From positions 26,202-90,201 of the forward strand of contig CAIOZA010000095.1 of assembly GCA_903862655.1 (NCBI GenBank): a stretch of 64,000 nt of DNA. The letters are read 5' to 3'. Source of the DNA: an uncultured Ignavibacteria bacterium. Its GTDB lineage: Bacteria > Bacteroidota > Ignavibacteria > Kapaibacteriales > UBA2268. A program made the translations under genes and the position numbers. The notes beneath the pieces were generated by a model. It was not told the DNA's origin, did no database searches, and saw only the letters and a program-made list of their open reading frames with translations. Positions 46,078 to 55,087 of the stretch are shown here, one piece after another; position 1 is the first letter of the stretch, and each line of letters opens with the position of its first letter.

Positions 46078-47145
46078 ATGAATAGAAGAGAAGTAATTAA
46101 ATCAATTTCATTGGGTGTAGCAGTTGCACAATTACCAATTTTTTCAAATTCAACCGCTTTTGCAGAAATTAGTCAGTCAAAGCATCCACTGATTAAAGCC
46201 ACTCCTCTGAAAGCAGGAGATACAATAGGAGTGATAGCACCTGGTTCAGCAGTTTCCAGTCCTGATGATTATATTTTAGTGAAGGAGCTGACTGATTATC
46301 TCGGCTTAAAATTTAAATTTGCTAAGAATGTGACGAAGGGTTCAGGATATAAGACTAGAACAATCAGTGAAAGGACAGCGGATATACACGAAATGTTTTC
46401 TGATCAATCTGTTGCAGGCATCATTTGTATTCGTGGCGGCTATGGTGCGGCACAACTTCTGGACAATATTGATTATAATTTAATTCAGAAAAATCCCAAA
46501 ATATTTGTGGGATATAGTGATATTACATCACTCCATCTTGCTATTCACAAGATGACAGGATTAGTAACATTTCATGGTCCAATGTTATTAGCTAATTTTC
46601 CTCAGTTAACCATTGATAATTTTAAGAGAACATTATTTTCTTCAGAACCTATCGGAATTATCAAGAATCCAGAAAGCAGAACGCCAGTAAGATCGGCATT
46701 TCCTGTTAGAACAATTAAAAGCGGCATTGCTAATGGAGGGTTGATTGGTGGTAACTTGACATTGGTCTGCTCTCTTATGGGGACAAATTACGAGATAGAC
46801 ACAAAAGGAAAAATTTTATTTATTGAGGACGTCGACGAAGAGCCTTACAGAATTGACAGGATGCTGACACATCTAAAAACAGCAGGAAAACTTCAGGAGT
46901 CTGCCGGCATTGTTTTTGGGAATTGCAGTGACTGTTCAAGTGCTTCTAAGCTTAAACCATCGCTATCTTGGGATTATACACTCGCAGAAGTAATAGATAA
47001 TGCCTTTGGAGACTTAAAACAACCATCATTCTATGGTTTAACTTTTGGGCATTCTTCAAATCAGTTTACAATTCCTTACGGAATAGAAGCGGAATTAAAT
47101 GCTGACAATTGTACACTGAATTTAATTGAGTCACATTTGAAATAA
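46078..47145 (+). CDS. S66 family LD-carboxypeptidase
   Basis: 355 residues from the ATG at 46078, chosen because an export signal begins there (NRREVIKSISLGVAVAQLP); the twin Arg pattern suggests Tat export. The nucleophile is Ser147 in VGYSDITSLH, with the downstream family motifs GGNLTLVCSLMGT, FIEDVDEEPYRIDRML and the His-containing GLTFGHSSNQ near the end, completing a Ser-Glu-His triad. The enzyme trims the terminal D-Ala from peptidoglycan tetrapeptides (LdcA) or acts on related amides (MccF). The exported location would be unusual for recycling LdcA, so cell-wall trimming is more likely. Confidence 0.9.
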   Translation: MNRREVIKSISLGVAVAQLPIFSNSTAFAEISQSKHPLIKATPLKAGDTIGVIAPGSAVSSPDDYILVKELTDYLGLKFKFAKNVTKGSGYKTRTISERTADIHEMFSDQSVAGIICIRGGYGAAQLLDNIDYNLIQKNPKIFVGYSDITSLHLAIHKMTGLVTFHGPMLLANFPQLTIDNFKRTLFSSEPIGIIKNPESRTPVRSAFPVRTIKSGIANGGLIGGNLTLVCSLMGTNYEIDTKGKILFIEDVDEEPYRIDRMLTHLKTAGKLQESAGIVFGNCSDCSSASKLKPSLSWDYTLAEVIDNAFGDLKQPSFYGLTFGHSSNQFTIPYGIEAELNADNCTLNLIESHLK

Positions 47146-47149
47146 AAAA

Positions 47150-47176
47150 AAGAGCAGATCTGATACATCTGCTCTT
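47150..47176 (-). terminator. Terminator downstream of dnaA
   Basis: AAGAGCAGAT (47150-47159) pairs perfectly with ATCTGCTCTT (47167-47176). On the minus strand a run of T follows; on the plus strand it does not. It therefore serves dnaA, about 95 bases away. Confidence 0.8.
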
Positions 47177-47269
47177 CAAAAGCGGTAAAAAAAGGACATC
47201 TATTAAATTTGGGTTTTTACGGGATTAAACAAATAAACATCACAACCGCATAAATTTTTTCGTAAATAA

Positions 47270-48745
47270 TTAACTTCTTACTAATTTCTTCATTATAAGC
47301 TCATAAGCATGCTTGACCTGCTTGTCTGTAACGAAGTAATTCTCAATTGCCTGGCATGAGTGAAGCACTGTTGAATGATCTCTGCCACCGAAATTGCCAC
47401 CGATACTCTTTAGAGATAATTGTGTCATCTGTTTTGCAATGTACATACACATTTGGCGAGCTAAGGTCACTTCATGCTTTCTTAACTGTGATTCGATTAA
47501 TTCTATAGGTAGATTGTAATACTCAGCAACAACAGCCTTAATATCGCTCATAGTGATGACTTTAGGTTCGTTTCTGGTAACACCCTGTACAATTTCGCGT
47601 GTAAGTTCGAGAGTTAGTGGTCTGTTGTCAAGAGTAACTCTTGCGATAAGACTTATAAGTGCTCCTTCGAGCTCACGAACGTTCGTTGTTATATTTCTAG
47701 CAATATAGTCAATAATCTCGTGAGACAAGTCTAAACCTTCATCTTCGCTTTTTCGACGAAGAATAGCTGTTCTCATTTCAAGATCAGGCATTTGGATGTC
47801 GGCAGTCAAACCCCACTGGAATCTGGAAATTAGTCTTTCGTCAACATCTTTAAGTTCTCTTTGATGCTTGTCGCTTGTTAAAATTATTTGCTTACCGGCT
47901 TGATGAAGTGCATTGAATGTATGGAAGAAATTATCTTGAGTTTTTTCTTTACCAGAGAAGAACTGAATATCATCAACAATTAGGACGTCTGCCATTCTAT
48001 AATAGTACGTGAATTCATTAACCTTATTATTCTGAACAGCATTCAGATAATCCATATAAAAGCGTTCACTAGTAGTGTAAGCAACTCTTATATTACGATA
48101 ACGCTGAATAACATAGTTACCAATTCCTTGTACGAGATGAGTTTTGCCCAAACCTGTTTTGCCATAGATAAACAGTGGGTTAAAGCTGTTTTTTCCGGGT
48201 TTTTCGCAAATTGCCATTGCTGCAGAAGCTGCTAGCTGATTGCTGTCGCCGGTGATGTAATTCTCAAGTATGTATCTAGGATTAAGAAATGATGGCAACT
48301 CCTGAAATGTTTCCGGAGCAGCAGTAAATGGAAGAGTCTGCTGTGATGTTACAGGTGGATGCTTCAGAGCAGGAACTTTTATGGTTCTCTTCTCTAAAGA
48401 ATCACTCTGACCATCAACGACAACATTATATTTTAATTTAGCATTTACACCGAGAATTTGAGTTAAAGTCTTGCTGAGCAGTGGATAGTAATGTTCTTCT
48501 ATCCATTCGCAGAAGAACTGGCTGGGCACTTGAACAGTAAGTTCAGAATCGGCAACAGAAATTGCCACTAATGGCTCGAACCATGTACGAAACACCTGAA
48601 TAGAAACATTGTCTTTAATTATGTTCAGACAGTCGTTCCAGAAGTTTTCAGCCTCTCCGTTTGTATTTAATTCTATTAATTTATCACTTAAGTCTATGGT
48701 ATTTTTTAAATTATTTTCTTTTGTATAACTAGTATTTCTAGACAC
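47270..48745 (-). CDS. dnaA: Chromosomal replication initiator protein DnaA
   Basis: 491 residues. Domain I at the N-terminus (FWNDCLNIIKDNVSIQVFRTWFEPL), a variable linker, the AAA+ domain with Walker A GKTGLGKTH and Walker B VLIVDDIQFF, and the C-terminal DNA-binding domain with the signature GGRDHSTVLHSC. The start is a GTG at 48745, set by a perfect AAGGAGG 5 bases upstream. DnaA opens the origin and controls initiation. No dnaN or recF follows, unlike the common dnaA-dnaN order. Confidence 0.98.
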   Translation of the reverse strand: MSRNTSYTKENNLKNTIDLSDKLIELNTNGEAENFWNDCLNIIKDNVSIQVFRTWFEPLVAISVADSELTVQVPSQFFCEWIEEHYYPLLSKTLTQILGVNAKLKYNVVVDGQSDSLEKRTIKVPALKHPPVTSQQTLPFTAAPETFQELPSFLNPRYILENYITGDSNQLAASAAMAICEKPGKNSFNPLFIYGKTGLGKTHLVQGIGNYVIQRYRNIRVAYTTSERFYMDYLNAVQNNKVNEFTYYYRMADVLIVDDIQFFSGKEKTQDNFFHTFNALHQAGKQIILTSDKHQRELKDVDERLISRFQWGLTADIQMPDLEMRTAILRRKSEDEGLDLSHEIIDYIARNITTNVRELEGALISLIARVTLDNRPLTLELTREIVQGVTRNEPKVITMSDIKAVVAEYYNLPIELIESQLRKHEVTLARQMCMYIAKQMTQLSLKSIGGNFGGRDHSTVLHSCQAIENYFVTDKQVKHAYELIMKKLVRS

Positions 48746-49159
48746 TCAGTCCTCCTTTGATTAAGTAAAAGTTTAAGCTTTGATTTGTTACCAAAAGTTA
48801 CGAGAATATGAAATTAAAAAAAAATTTGGTATTTGTTAAATAGTTATTAACAACTTATTTCGTCTATTTCAATCTTTCAAAAACTTGTTGATGTAAAAAT
48901 TGCCATTTTTTTCTTATCACACAAGAATTAAATTTTTTATAATAAAATTATTTTTCTTGGAATTTTTAAGTTATTGGATTTTCAATAACTTCAAGCAGAA
49001 CAACTACATTTCTCACAGCTAACAATTATTTTTAGTTGTTGTAACTATATTAATATTCAAGGGTTTTTATAATTTGTAAGAAAATTAGATTTTCTTCGTC
49101 AATATAATCGGTCGATAATTAACTTAAATATTAAAGCTCTAAATCCTAAATTATCAATT
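48746..49159. other. 414-base AT-rich divergent gap between dnaA and a T9SS cargo gene
   Basis: Besides the dnaA ribosome binding site I see no gene and no consensus DnaA box (TTATCCACA or its complement). Only weak look-alikes occur (TTATTAACA near 48844, TTATCACAC near 48914). Both promoters must lie here. Confidence 0.5.
48751..48757 (-). promoter_or_regulatory. Strong ribosome binding site of dnaA
   Basis: AAGGAGG on the minus strand, 5 bases before a GTG codon. It decides the start of dnaA and shows the organism uses canonical Shine-Dalgarno pairing. Confidence 0.85.
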
Positions 49160-51529
49160 ATGTATAAATTTTCAGTTAACATTAAATTTATCTTACTTCT
49201 ATTGTCATTATTTTTTATTTCTGGCTCGTTAAAAGCTCAGTGGGATAAAATTACAAATATCCCTTCTCCTTTTCATGATAATTACTACCTGGAAATTTGC
49301 TTTCTTCCGGACGACCCGAATTATGGTTGGATTTGCGGATATCAGGGTATGGTAATTAGAACAACTGATGCCGGCAAGACGTGGGCAGGCACTCGTATCG
49401 GAGGAGCTGACCAATTGGAAAGTGTTCACTTTGCCGATAAAAAAACCGGTTATGTTTCCGGTGTTGGAACTGATATTTATAGTCGTGGAGTTATCTTCAA
49501 AACAAATGATGGGGGTATAACATGGAGAGATGTAACGCCTTCCAAAAGAAGAGATATTCTTTGGGGTAATTATTTCTACGATAGGAATAATGGTGTCGTT
49601 ATTGGAGGTGGATGCGGAGATACTCCGCAGCAATTCTTCAGAACTACTGACGGTGGAAACTCATGGAGCATGTTCGAAACAAAGCAGGGTGATAATGGAT
49701 TGACAGATGTTATTCTTTATCCCGATGGCAGAGGCTATGCCACAAGCTCCGGTAAAATATGGTACAGTTCCGATGGTGGCTACAAATGGCAAATAACAAT
49801 GGCTGATGGTGGTCTTGACTGGCAGGAAGATCTTTGCATATCTAACAATACTATTTTAGTTCCATGGGCGGAAGGTTGCAGTGGTGGCGGATACAATGGA
49901 GGAGTAAGAACATCCAGAAATTTCGGTGTATCGTGGACTGATTATAATACTGCTGTTCCTATGTTTGGCGGATTTTTGCACGATGATATGCGTGGGTGGG
50001 CTTGTGGTTGGGGTGAGAGTATTTATTATACTTCAAATGGTGGTATGACATGGACTTTAAGAAATTGCGGGATTGAGCCTGGCACTTCTCTTGACGATTT
50101 TTACTTTATTAATGATACCACCGGATTTGTATGTGGACAGGGTGTATATGCGTTTGCTCTCCCCAAAAAAGTAATTGCAGAGATTATTCCAGTTGATACA
50201 GTTTCATGTGATGGTGATACCATCACACTTACTTCTAAGGATGAGTTCAGGCATTACGAATGGTCAACAAAAGAATCGACAAGATCAATCAAGGTTACCA
50301 AGTCAGGCACATACTCTTTAAAAGTTTATAACTCCATTTGTGACACTGCAATTCCTAAGGCAATAACCGTTAGGATGGACTCCAAACCAAAATTAGACAT
50401 TACTGCCAATGGTAAAACAACACTTTGTGATGGTGATTCCCTGGTTCTGACTGCACAGACTGATGCTCTTTCTTTTATTTGGTCAACAGGAGACACTTCT
50501 CAATCGATTATAGTCAAAAAAAGTGGAAAGTACAAAGTAACTGTTGCTTCGCTTTACAAATGTACTTCGTCCAAAGAAATATCAATAACTGTTGTTCCGC
50601 TTCCAAAGCCGAAATTGACAGTTATCGGAAAAAATTCTTTTTGTGCCGGTGATAGTGTAACAATTTCTGCCAATCCTCTATATCCTAAATATATCTGGAC
50701 TGATGGAAACGGAAAATCCTGGGAAACTACTCAGAATTCTATTACCGTTTCGGCAAGTGGTAAATATTCAGTCATAGCGTATAGTGCTGAAGGTTGTGTA
50801 GGTTTGAGTGATACAATTGATATAATAGTCAGGCAGGAGACTAATAAACTTACATTTTCCTATAAAACTGTTAATAATGAATTTAGCCTGGACAGTACAT
50901 ATTTCCCCAATCTTGTTTGCAAAGAATTGACTATAAACAACGTAACAGATTCTCCAACAACTTTTGAAATGCCGTATATTTTTCACAATATATCTTTTTC
51001 GATGCCTCAACATCAGTTTCCGATGACTATACTGCCTTACGATTCAGTGAAATTGATAATCTGTTTTTCACCATCTATGCTCGGATATGAACGGGACACT
51101 ATTGTTTTCAATGATATATGCAGTAATCACAATCTGTATCTTGTTGCGAAGACCTTAGCTAATATATATGGAGGCAATTCCCTTTGTGAATCAGAAATAG
51201 TGGCTACAACCAAAAAGCTTCCTAAGAAATATTTGTTTTCTACTTCTGCCCCATTCCCGAATCCATCTAGTACTTTCGTAAAAGTTCCTTTTAATAAGTA
51301 TAGTATTGATAAAGTTGCAACAACAGAAGAAGCTGTTCTTCTTGATATTTATGGCATTCAGAAACAAACGGCTGATTTGTTCATCAAATCCGAAAATAAT
51401 TTGAATGGGGCATTTCTGACAATTGGTGAGTTCAATTTTAATTTGGATAATGTTGAATCCGGAACTTATTTCATTCTTGTAAAATCCCTCTCAGGTGTTG
51501 ATAATTATATCTTTTCAGTCATCAAGTAA
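49160..51529 (+). CDS. Secreted YCF48/BNR-type protein with Ig-like repeats and T9SS sorting domain
   Basis: 789 residues with a signal peptide (about 1-26, ending LKAQ). Residues 30-330 carry Asp-box-like repeats (TTDAGKTW, TNDGGITW, TTDGGNSW, SSDGGYKW, TSNGGMTW), predicting a propeller. Three Ig-like repeats follow at about 335-560, each with a CxGDS/T-type start and a SGxYxVxV strand (for example LCDGDSLVL..GKYKVTV). A further ~90-residue domain with a choice-of-anchor or HYDIN-like look comes next. The end is a type A sorting domain (APFPNPSSTFVKV to NVESGTYFILVKS). Probably a surface protein; ligand unknown. Confidence 0.87.
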   Translation: MYKFSVNIKFILLLLSLFFISGSLKAQWDKITNIPSPFHDNYYLEICFLPDDPNYGWICGYQGMVIRTTDAGKTWAGTRIGGADQLESVHFADKKTGYVSGVGTDIYSRGVIFKTNDGGITWRDVTPSKRRDILWGNYFYDRNNGVVIGGGCGDTPQQFFRTTDGGNSWSMFETKQGDNGLTDVILYPDGRGYATSSGKIWYSSDGGYKWQITMADGGLDWQEDLCISNNTILVPWAEGCSGGGYNGGVRTSRNFGVSWTDYNTAVPMFGGFLHDDMRGWACGWGESIYYTSNGGMTWTLRNCGIEPGTSLDDFYFINDTTGFVCGQGVYAFALPKKVIAEIIPVDTVSCDGDTITLTSKDEFRHYEWSTKESTRSIKVTKSGTYSLKVYNSICDTAIPKAITVRMDSKPKLDITANGKTTLCDGDSLVLTAQTDALSFIWSTGDTSQSIIVKKSGKYKVTVASLYKCTSSKEISITVVPLPKPKLTVIGKNSFCAGDSVTISANPLYPKYIWTDGNGKSWETTQNSITVSASGKYSVIAYSAEGCVGLSDTIDIIVRQETNKLTFSYKTVNNEFSLDSTYFPNLVCKELTINNVTDSPTTFEMPYIFHNISFSMPQHQFPMTILPYDSVKLIICFSPSMLGYERDTIVFNDICSNHNLYLVAKTLANIYGGNSLCESEIVATTKKLPKKYLFSTSAPFPNPSSTFVKVPFNKYSIDKVATTEEAVLLDIYGIQKQTADLFIKSENNLNGAFLTIGEFNFNLDNVESGTYFILVKSLSGVDNYIFSVIK

Positions 51530-51662
51530 TCTCTCCGTAAAATAATAAACAAAAATATTCACAGAATTTTTATTTTTATTTACAATAAAATTGGTAATTT
51601 TGTGACTTATATTTATTAAATGACCAAGAGTCAGTTTTTTTATTTGATTCAGGAAAGGTAAG

Positions 51663-53036
51663 ATGACATTAAAAATCAAAAAATTATTGAATTTAACATT
51701 GGCTTCAGTGATACTATGTTCCGGTTTGACTGGTATAGGGTATTCTCAAACCAAACAGTTCACTTTGGATGAGGCTGTTAATTTAGCCGTCAAGAATAAT
51801 GGCGACGCTCAGGTGGCTCGACTCGTTGTTAGAAAGTCGGAAGCAGCTGTCAGTGAAGCTTATGGAACAGCATTGCCTTCAATTAACTTTAGTGCAGGTT
51901 ATACCTACAATGTTCTTAAACCAGCATTCTTTATGACAAATTTTACAAATCCTCAGAGCAAAGATTTGTTGAAAATTGAAATGGGCGGTACCAATCAGTT
52001 TGCTGCGACTGCTTCACTGAGCCAAATTGTATTTAATTCTGCGGTATTTACTGCAATTGGTACTTCGAAGATTTTTTATAATGCGGCAAAAGAAACCTAC
52101 AAAAGTTCTATAACAAAAGTAGTTTCAAACACAACAAAGGCATTTTATGGCGTTTTGCTTTCAAAAGAAGTTGTGAAAGTGTTTGAAACTGTCAAAGCTA
52201 ATGCAAACAATAATCTTAATACAGTTCAGGCTTTATTTTCAGAGGGGTATATCCCTGAGTATGATAAAATCAGAGCAGAAGTTGGTGTACAGCTTATTGA
52301 CCCGGAACTATCGGGTGCGAAAATGCGTTACGATAATGCTTTGAGTTTTCTTAAAATGGCATTAGGTTTAGACATAAGAACTGAGATTGAAGCAATTGGC
52401 GATATTTCGCTTGTTGAAAACTTTAAGACGATTGAGGATTCAGTTAATACTTTGATAGGGAACCTCAATTATGAACTTCGTTCACTCAACCTACAGAAAA
52501 AAGTTCTTAAAGATATAGTGTCTATGAGGGAATCTGAATATTATCCAACTATATCTTTGTTTGGTAATTATCAATACTCCGGACAGTCCAATACATGGGA
52601 TTTTGCATCTGCTACCGTTAAGAGTTCAGCGGTAGGAGTAAATCTGTCAGTGTCAATTTTCCAGGGAATGCAGTCAAATGCAAGAGTTCAGCAGGCAAAA
52701 ATTGACTATATGTCACTGGATGTGAAATATACTCAGGTTGAAGAGGCTATGAAAACACAATTGCAGGTCGCTTTCAATAAAATGACAGTTGCCCGTGAGA
52801 AGGTTAAAAGTCTATCCGGTTCGGTGATAACAGCAAAACGTGGTTATGAAATTGCTGAGATAAGATACAAAGAAGGTGCCGGAAGTCAGGTCGAAATTAA
52901 TGATGCTTCTTCTTCTGTTGTTCAGATAAATCTTAATTATCTTCAGGCTGTTTATGAATATATTGATGCCGTTATTGACATCAAATCAATACTGGGTGAT
53001 GTCCCCAGTCAATATTTAACTGAATTCGACAAATAA
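51663..53036 (+). CDS. TolC-family outer-membrane efflux protein
   Basis: 457 residues with a signal peptide (about 1-28). The two halves each contain long coiled-coil helices and the OEP pattern (FTLDEAVNLAVKNN at the mature start; later GYEIAEIRYKEGAGSQVEINDAS). It forms the trimeric outer-membrane channel of a tripartite pump. First gene of an apparent operon TolC-TetR-adaptor-RND; the regulator starts 14 bases after its stop. Confidence 0.94.
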   Translation: MTLKIKKLLNLTLASVILCSGLTGIGYSQTKQFTLDEAVNLAVKNNGDAQVARLVVRKSEAAVSEAYGTALPSINFSAGYTYNVLKPAFFMTNFTNPQSKDLLKIEMGGTNQFAATASLSQIVFNSAVFTAIGTSKIFYNAAKETYKSSITKVVSNTTKAFYGVLLSKEVVKVFETVKANANNNLNTVQALFSEGYIPEYDKIRAEVGVQLIDPELSGAKMRYDNALSFLKMALGLDIRTEIEAIGDISLVENFKTIEDSVNTLIGNLNYELRSLNLQKKVLKDIVSMRESEYYPTISLFGNYQYSGQSNTWDFASATVKSSAVGVNLSVSIFQGMQSNARVQQAKIDYMSLDVKYTQVEEAMKTQLQVAFNKMTVAREKVKSLSGSVITAKRGYEIAEIRYKEGAGSQVEINDASSSVVQINLNYLQAVYEYIDAVIDIKSILGDVPSQYLTEFDK

Positions 53037-53050
53037 TCGGGTAAACTTTA

Positions 53051-53833
53051 ATGGGAATCCAGGAACGAAAATTACTCGAAAAAGAGAAACGCAGAAAGTC
53101 TATTCTTAAGTCTGCGCGAAAGGTATTTAAGAAAGTAGGATTTGAAAATTCATCAATGGATCTGATTGCTGAAGAAGCACAGTTATCCAAGGGAACACTC
53201 TATCTATATTTTAAGAGTAAGGATGATTTATTTATCAATAGCCTGCTTGAGGATCAACTCATCACTTTGGATAATCTATTCAAACAAAGTGAACAGAAAC
53301 TTAATTCAGTTGTTGATATTATTCTTGCATATACAGATTCATACTATGATTTCACAGAAAAATTTCCAGATTTTTTCAATTTACTTGTAGGTATCAATTC
53401 ATCTGAATCTTTGAATATCGAGAATCTATCCTCAGACACAAAGGCAAAGATAAATGATCTTGAGAAAAAGATATTTATGGAGAGAGTAAAAGTTTTTCAA
53501 AGAGGGATAGAAGAAGGAATATTTGAAGAGAAATTCAGTGCCTGCTATGCTGTGACTCAATTATGGGTATCGATAACAGGTGCCATTCACTTGAGTAAGA
53601 AACCTCAGTTGAATGTTATGTTTGAAAACATCAACACACGCGAATTTGTTAAAGATATCACCAAGTTATTTCTGATATCATTTTCTAATTCTGAAGAATT
53701 AAAGAAAGATTTCTTGAAAGATATCTGGAACAACGCAATAATTCAGGCTCCATCGGCAATACACAAGCACATTTCATTAGATAACTCATTGGATGACAAC
53801 AATATGAATTTAAAATGTCACCCAAAACAATAG
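53051..53833 (+). CDS. TetR/AcrR family transcriptional regulator
   Basis: 260 residues. The N-terminal helix-turn-helix is clear (ILKSARKVFKKVGFENSSMDLIAEEAQLSKGTLYLYFKSK split over residues 18-57), followed by a helical ligand-binding region. It most likely represses its own efflux operon and responds to a pump substrate. The gene lies inside the operon, between tolC and the adaptor gene, so repression would be autoregulatory. At 260 residues it is longer than the typical ~200; the last ~35 residues look unstructured. Confidence 0.93.
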   Translation: MGIQERKLLEKEKRRKSILKSARKVFKKVGFENSSMDLIAEEAQLSKGTLYLYFKSKDDLFINSLLEDQLITLDNLFKQSEQKLNSVVDIILAYTDSYYDFTEKFPDFFNLLVGINSSESLNIENLSSDTKAKINDLEKKIFMERVKVFQRGIEEGIFEEKFSACYAVTQLWVSITGAIHLSKKPQLNVMFENINTREFVKDITKLFLISFSNSEELKKDFLKDIWNNAIIQAPSAIHKHISLDNSLDDNNMNLKCHPKQ

Positions 53834-53881
53834 TTTTTATAATTTAGAATTTAATATTTATAAATATTCAGGTTAATTAAT

Positions 53882-55036
53882 ATGAAATTATTAAAAAGTA
53901 TCACAGGTATTTTACTCACCTTCTCCTTGCTAGTCCTTGTAGTTTCGTGTTCGAAAAATACAAACACAATTGAAGGAAAAAAGGCTGAGTTAATTAAACT
54001 AAAGGGTCAGCTTGTTGACTTACAGGCAAAGGTTACAAAACTCGAGAAAGAAGTTGCCGAAAGTGGCAATGGCAACAGTACTCGCGACATAGTTCCAGTT
54101 GAAGTTAAGACAGTTACACCCGAAACATTCCGTCGCTTTATTAATGTTCAGGGAACTGTCGAATCGGACAAAGTCGCAACTATTTCATGCAAAATGGGAG
54201 GTCCTGTTGTTTCAATTATGGTTCAGGAAGGATCATTAGTTAAAAAAGGTCAATTACTGCTACAGCTTGATGATGAGACAATCAAAAAATCAATGGAAGA
54301 ATTGAAGACAGGACTTGGCTTTGCAGAGGATAATTATAACCGTCAGAAGCGCCTTTGGGAGAAGAAAGCTGTTTCTGAAATGCAATATCTTCAGGCAAAA
54401 AATGGATATGACCAATTGGTTAACAGACTGGAGACTATGAAAAATCAAATCGATAATGCTAAGATTTATGCTCCATTTTCTGGTTATGTGGATTATATTT
54501 TCCCCAAAATCGGTGAAACAGTTATGCCAGGTCAACCGGTCATAAAGCTGGCAGACATGTCCAACATCAAAGTTACTGCTGATATTTCAGAGTCTTATGT
54601 TTCTACAATAAAAGCCGGGACTTCTGTTTCGATTACTATACCTGAACTTAATGAAAAAGTAGAAGGTAAAATTACCACTTCAGCAAAGGCAATAGACCCA
54701 AAGAATCGTACATTTAGAATAGAAGTTCAATTTAGCAAAATTCCACAGAACTTAAGACCATATCTTGTGTGTGGGATCTCAATTAACGATGTGGCAAAAC
54801 AGAATTCAATTACTGCACCACTTTCAGCATTACAGCGTTCAGGTGATAAGTTCTTTTTGTTTATAGCTGAAAATTCCAACGGTATGGTTGCCCGCAAGAG
54901 AATGCTTGAAACAGGGCTTACAAATGATACACAAATCGAAGTATTGGGTGGACTTACAGTCAATGACCAAATTATTACTAATGGATATCTTGATGTTTCT
55001 GATGGACAAAAAATATCAATCCAAAATGCGAAATAA
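53882..55036 (+). CDS. RND efflux periplasmic adaptor (HlyD/MFP family) lipoprotein
   Basis: 384 residues with a lipobox (LVLVVSC, Cys near residue 23), so it is anchored by lipid. A Leu/Lys/Glu coiled coil occupies about residues 33-62, an extra segment before the adaptor core. The core has a lipoyl/barrel-sandwich half (VVSIMVQEGSLVKKGQLLLQLD), a helical hairpin, the second lipoyl half (IYAPFSGYVDYIFPKIGETV) and a beta-barrel. It links the RND pump to the TolC-type channel. Between the TetR gene and the RND gene on the same strand. Confidence 0.95.
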   Translation: MKLLKSITGILLTFSLLVLVVSCSKNTNTIEGKKAELIKLKGQLVDLQAKVTKLEKEVAESGNGNSTRDIVPVEVKTVTPETFRRFINVQGTVESDKVATISCKMGGPVVSIMVQEGSLVKKGQLLLQLDDETIKKSMEELKTGLGFAEDNYNRQKRLWEKKAVSEMQYLQAKNGYDQLVNRLETMKNQIDNAKIYAPFSGYVDYIFPKIGETVMPGQPVIKLADMSNIKVTADISESYVSTIKAGTSVSITIPELNEKVEGKITTSAKAIDPKNRTFRIEVQFSKIPQNLRPYLVCGISINDVAKQNSITAPLSALQRSGDKFFLFIAENSNGMVARKRMLETGLTNDTQIEVLGGLTVNDQIITNGYLDVSDGQKISIQNAK

Positions 55037-55087
55037 TTCATTATTAATTTGACTAAATATTAATTATTAGAAAATTTTAGGAAAAAA

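Noticed and set aside
48746..49159. Origin of replication next to dnaA
   Set aside because: The region is AT-rich and divergent, but I found no consensus DnaA box, only weak look-alikes, so I did not call oriC here.
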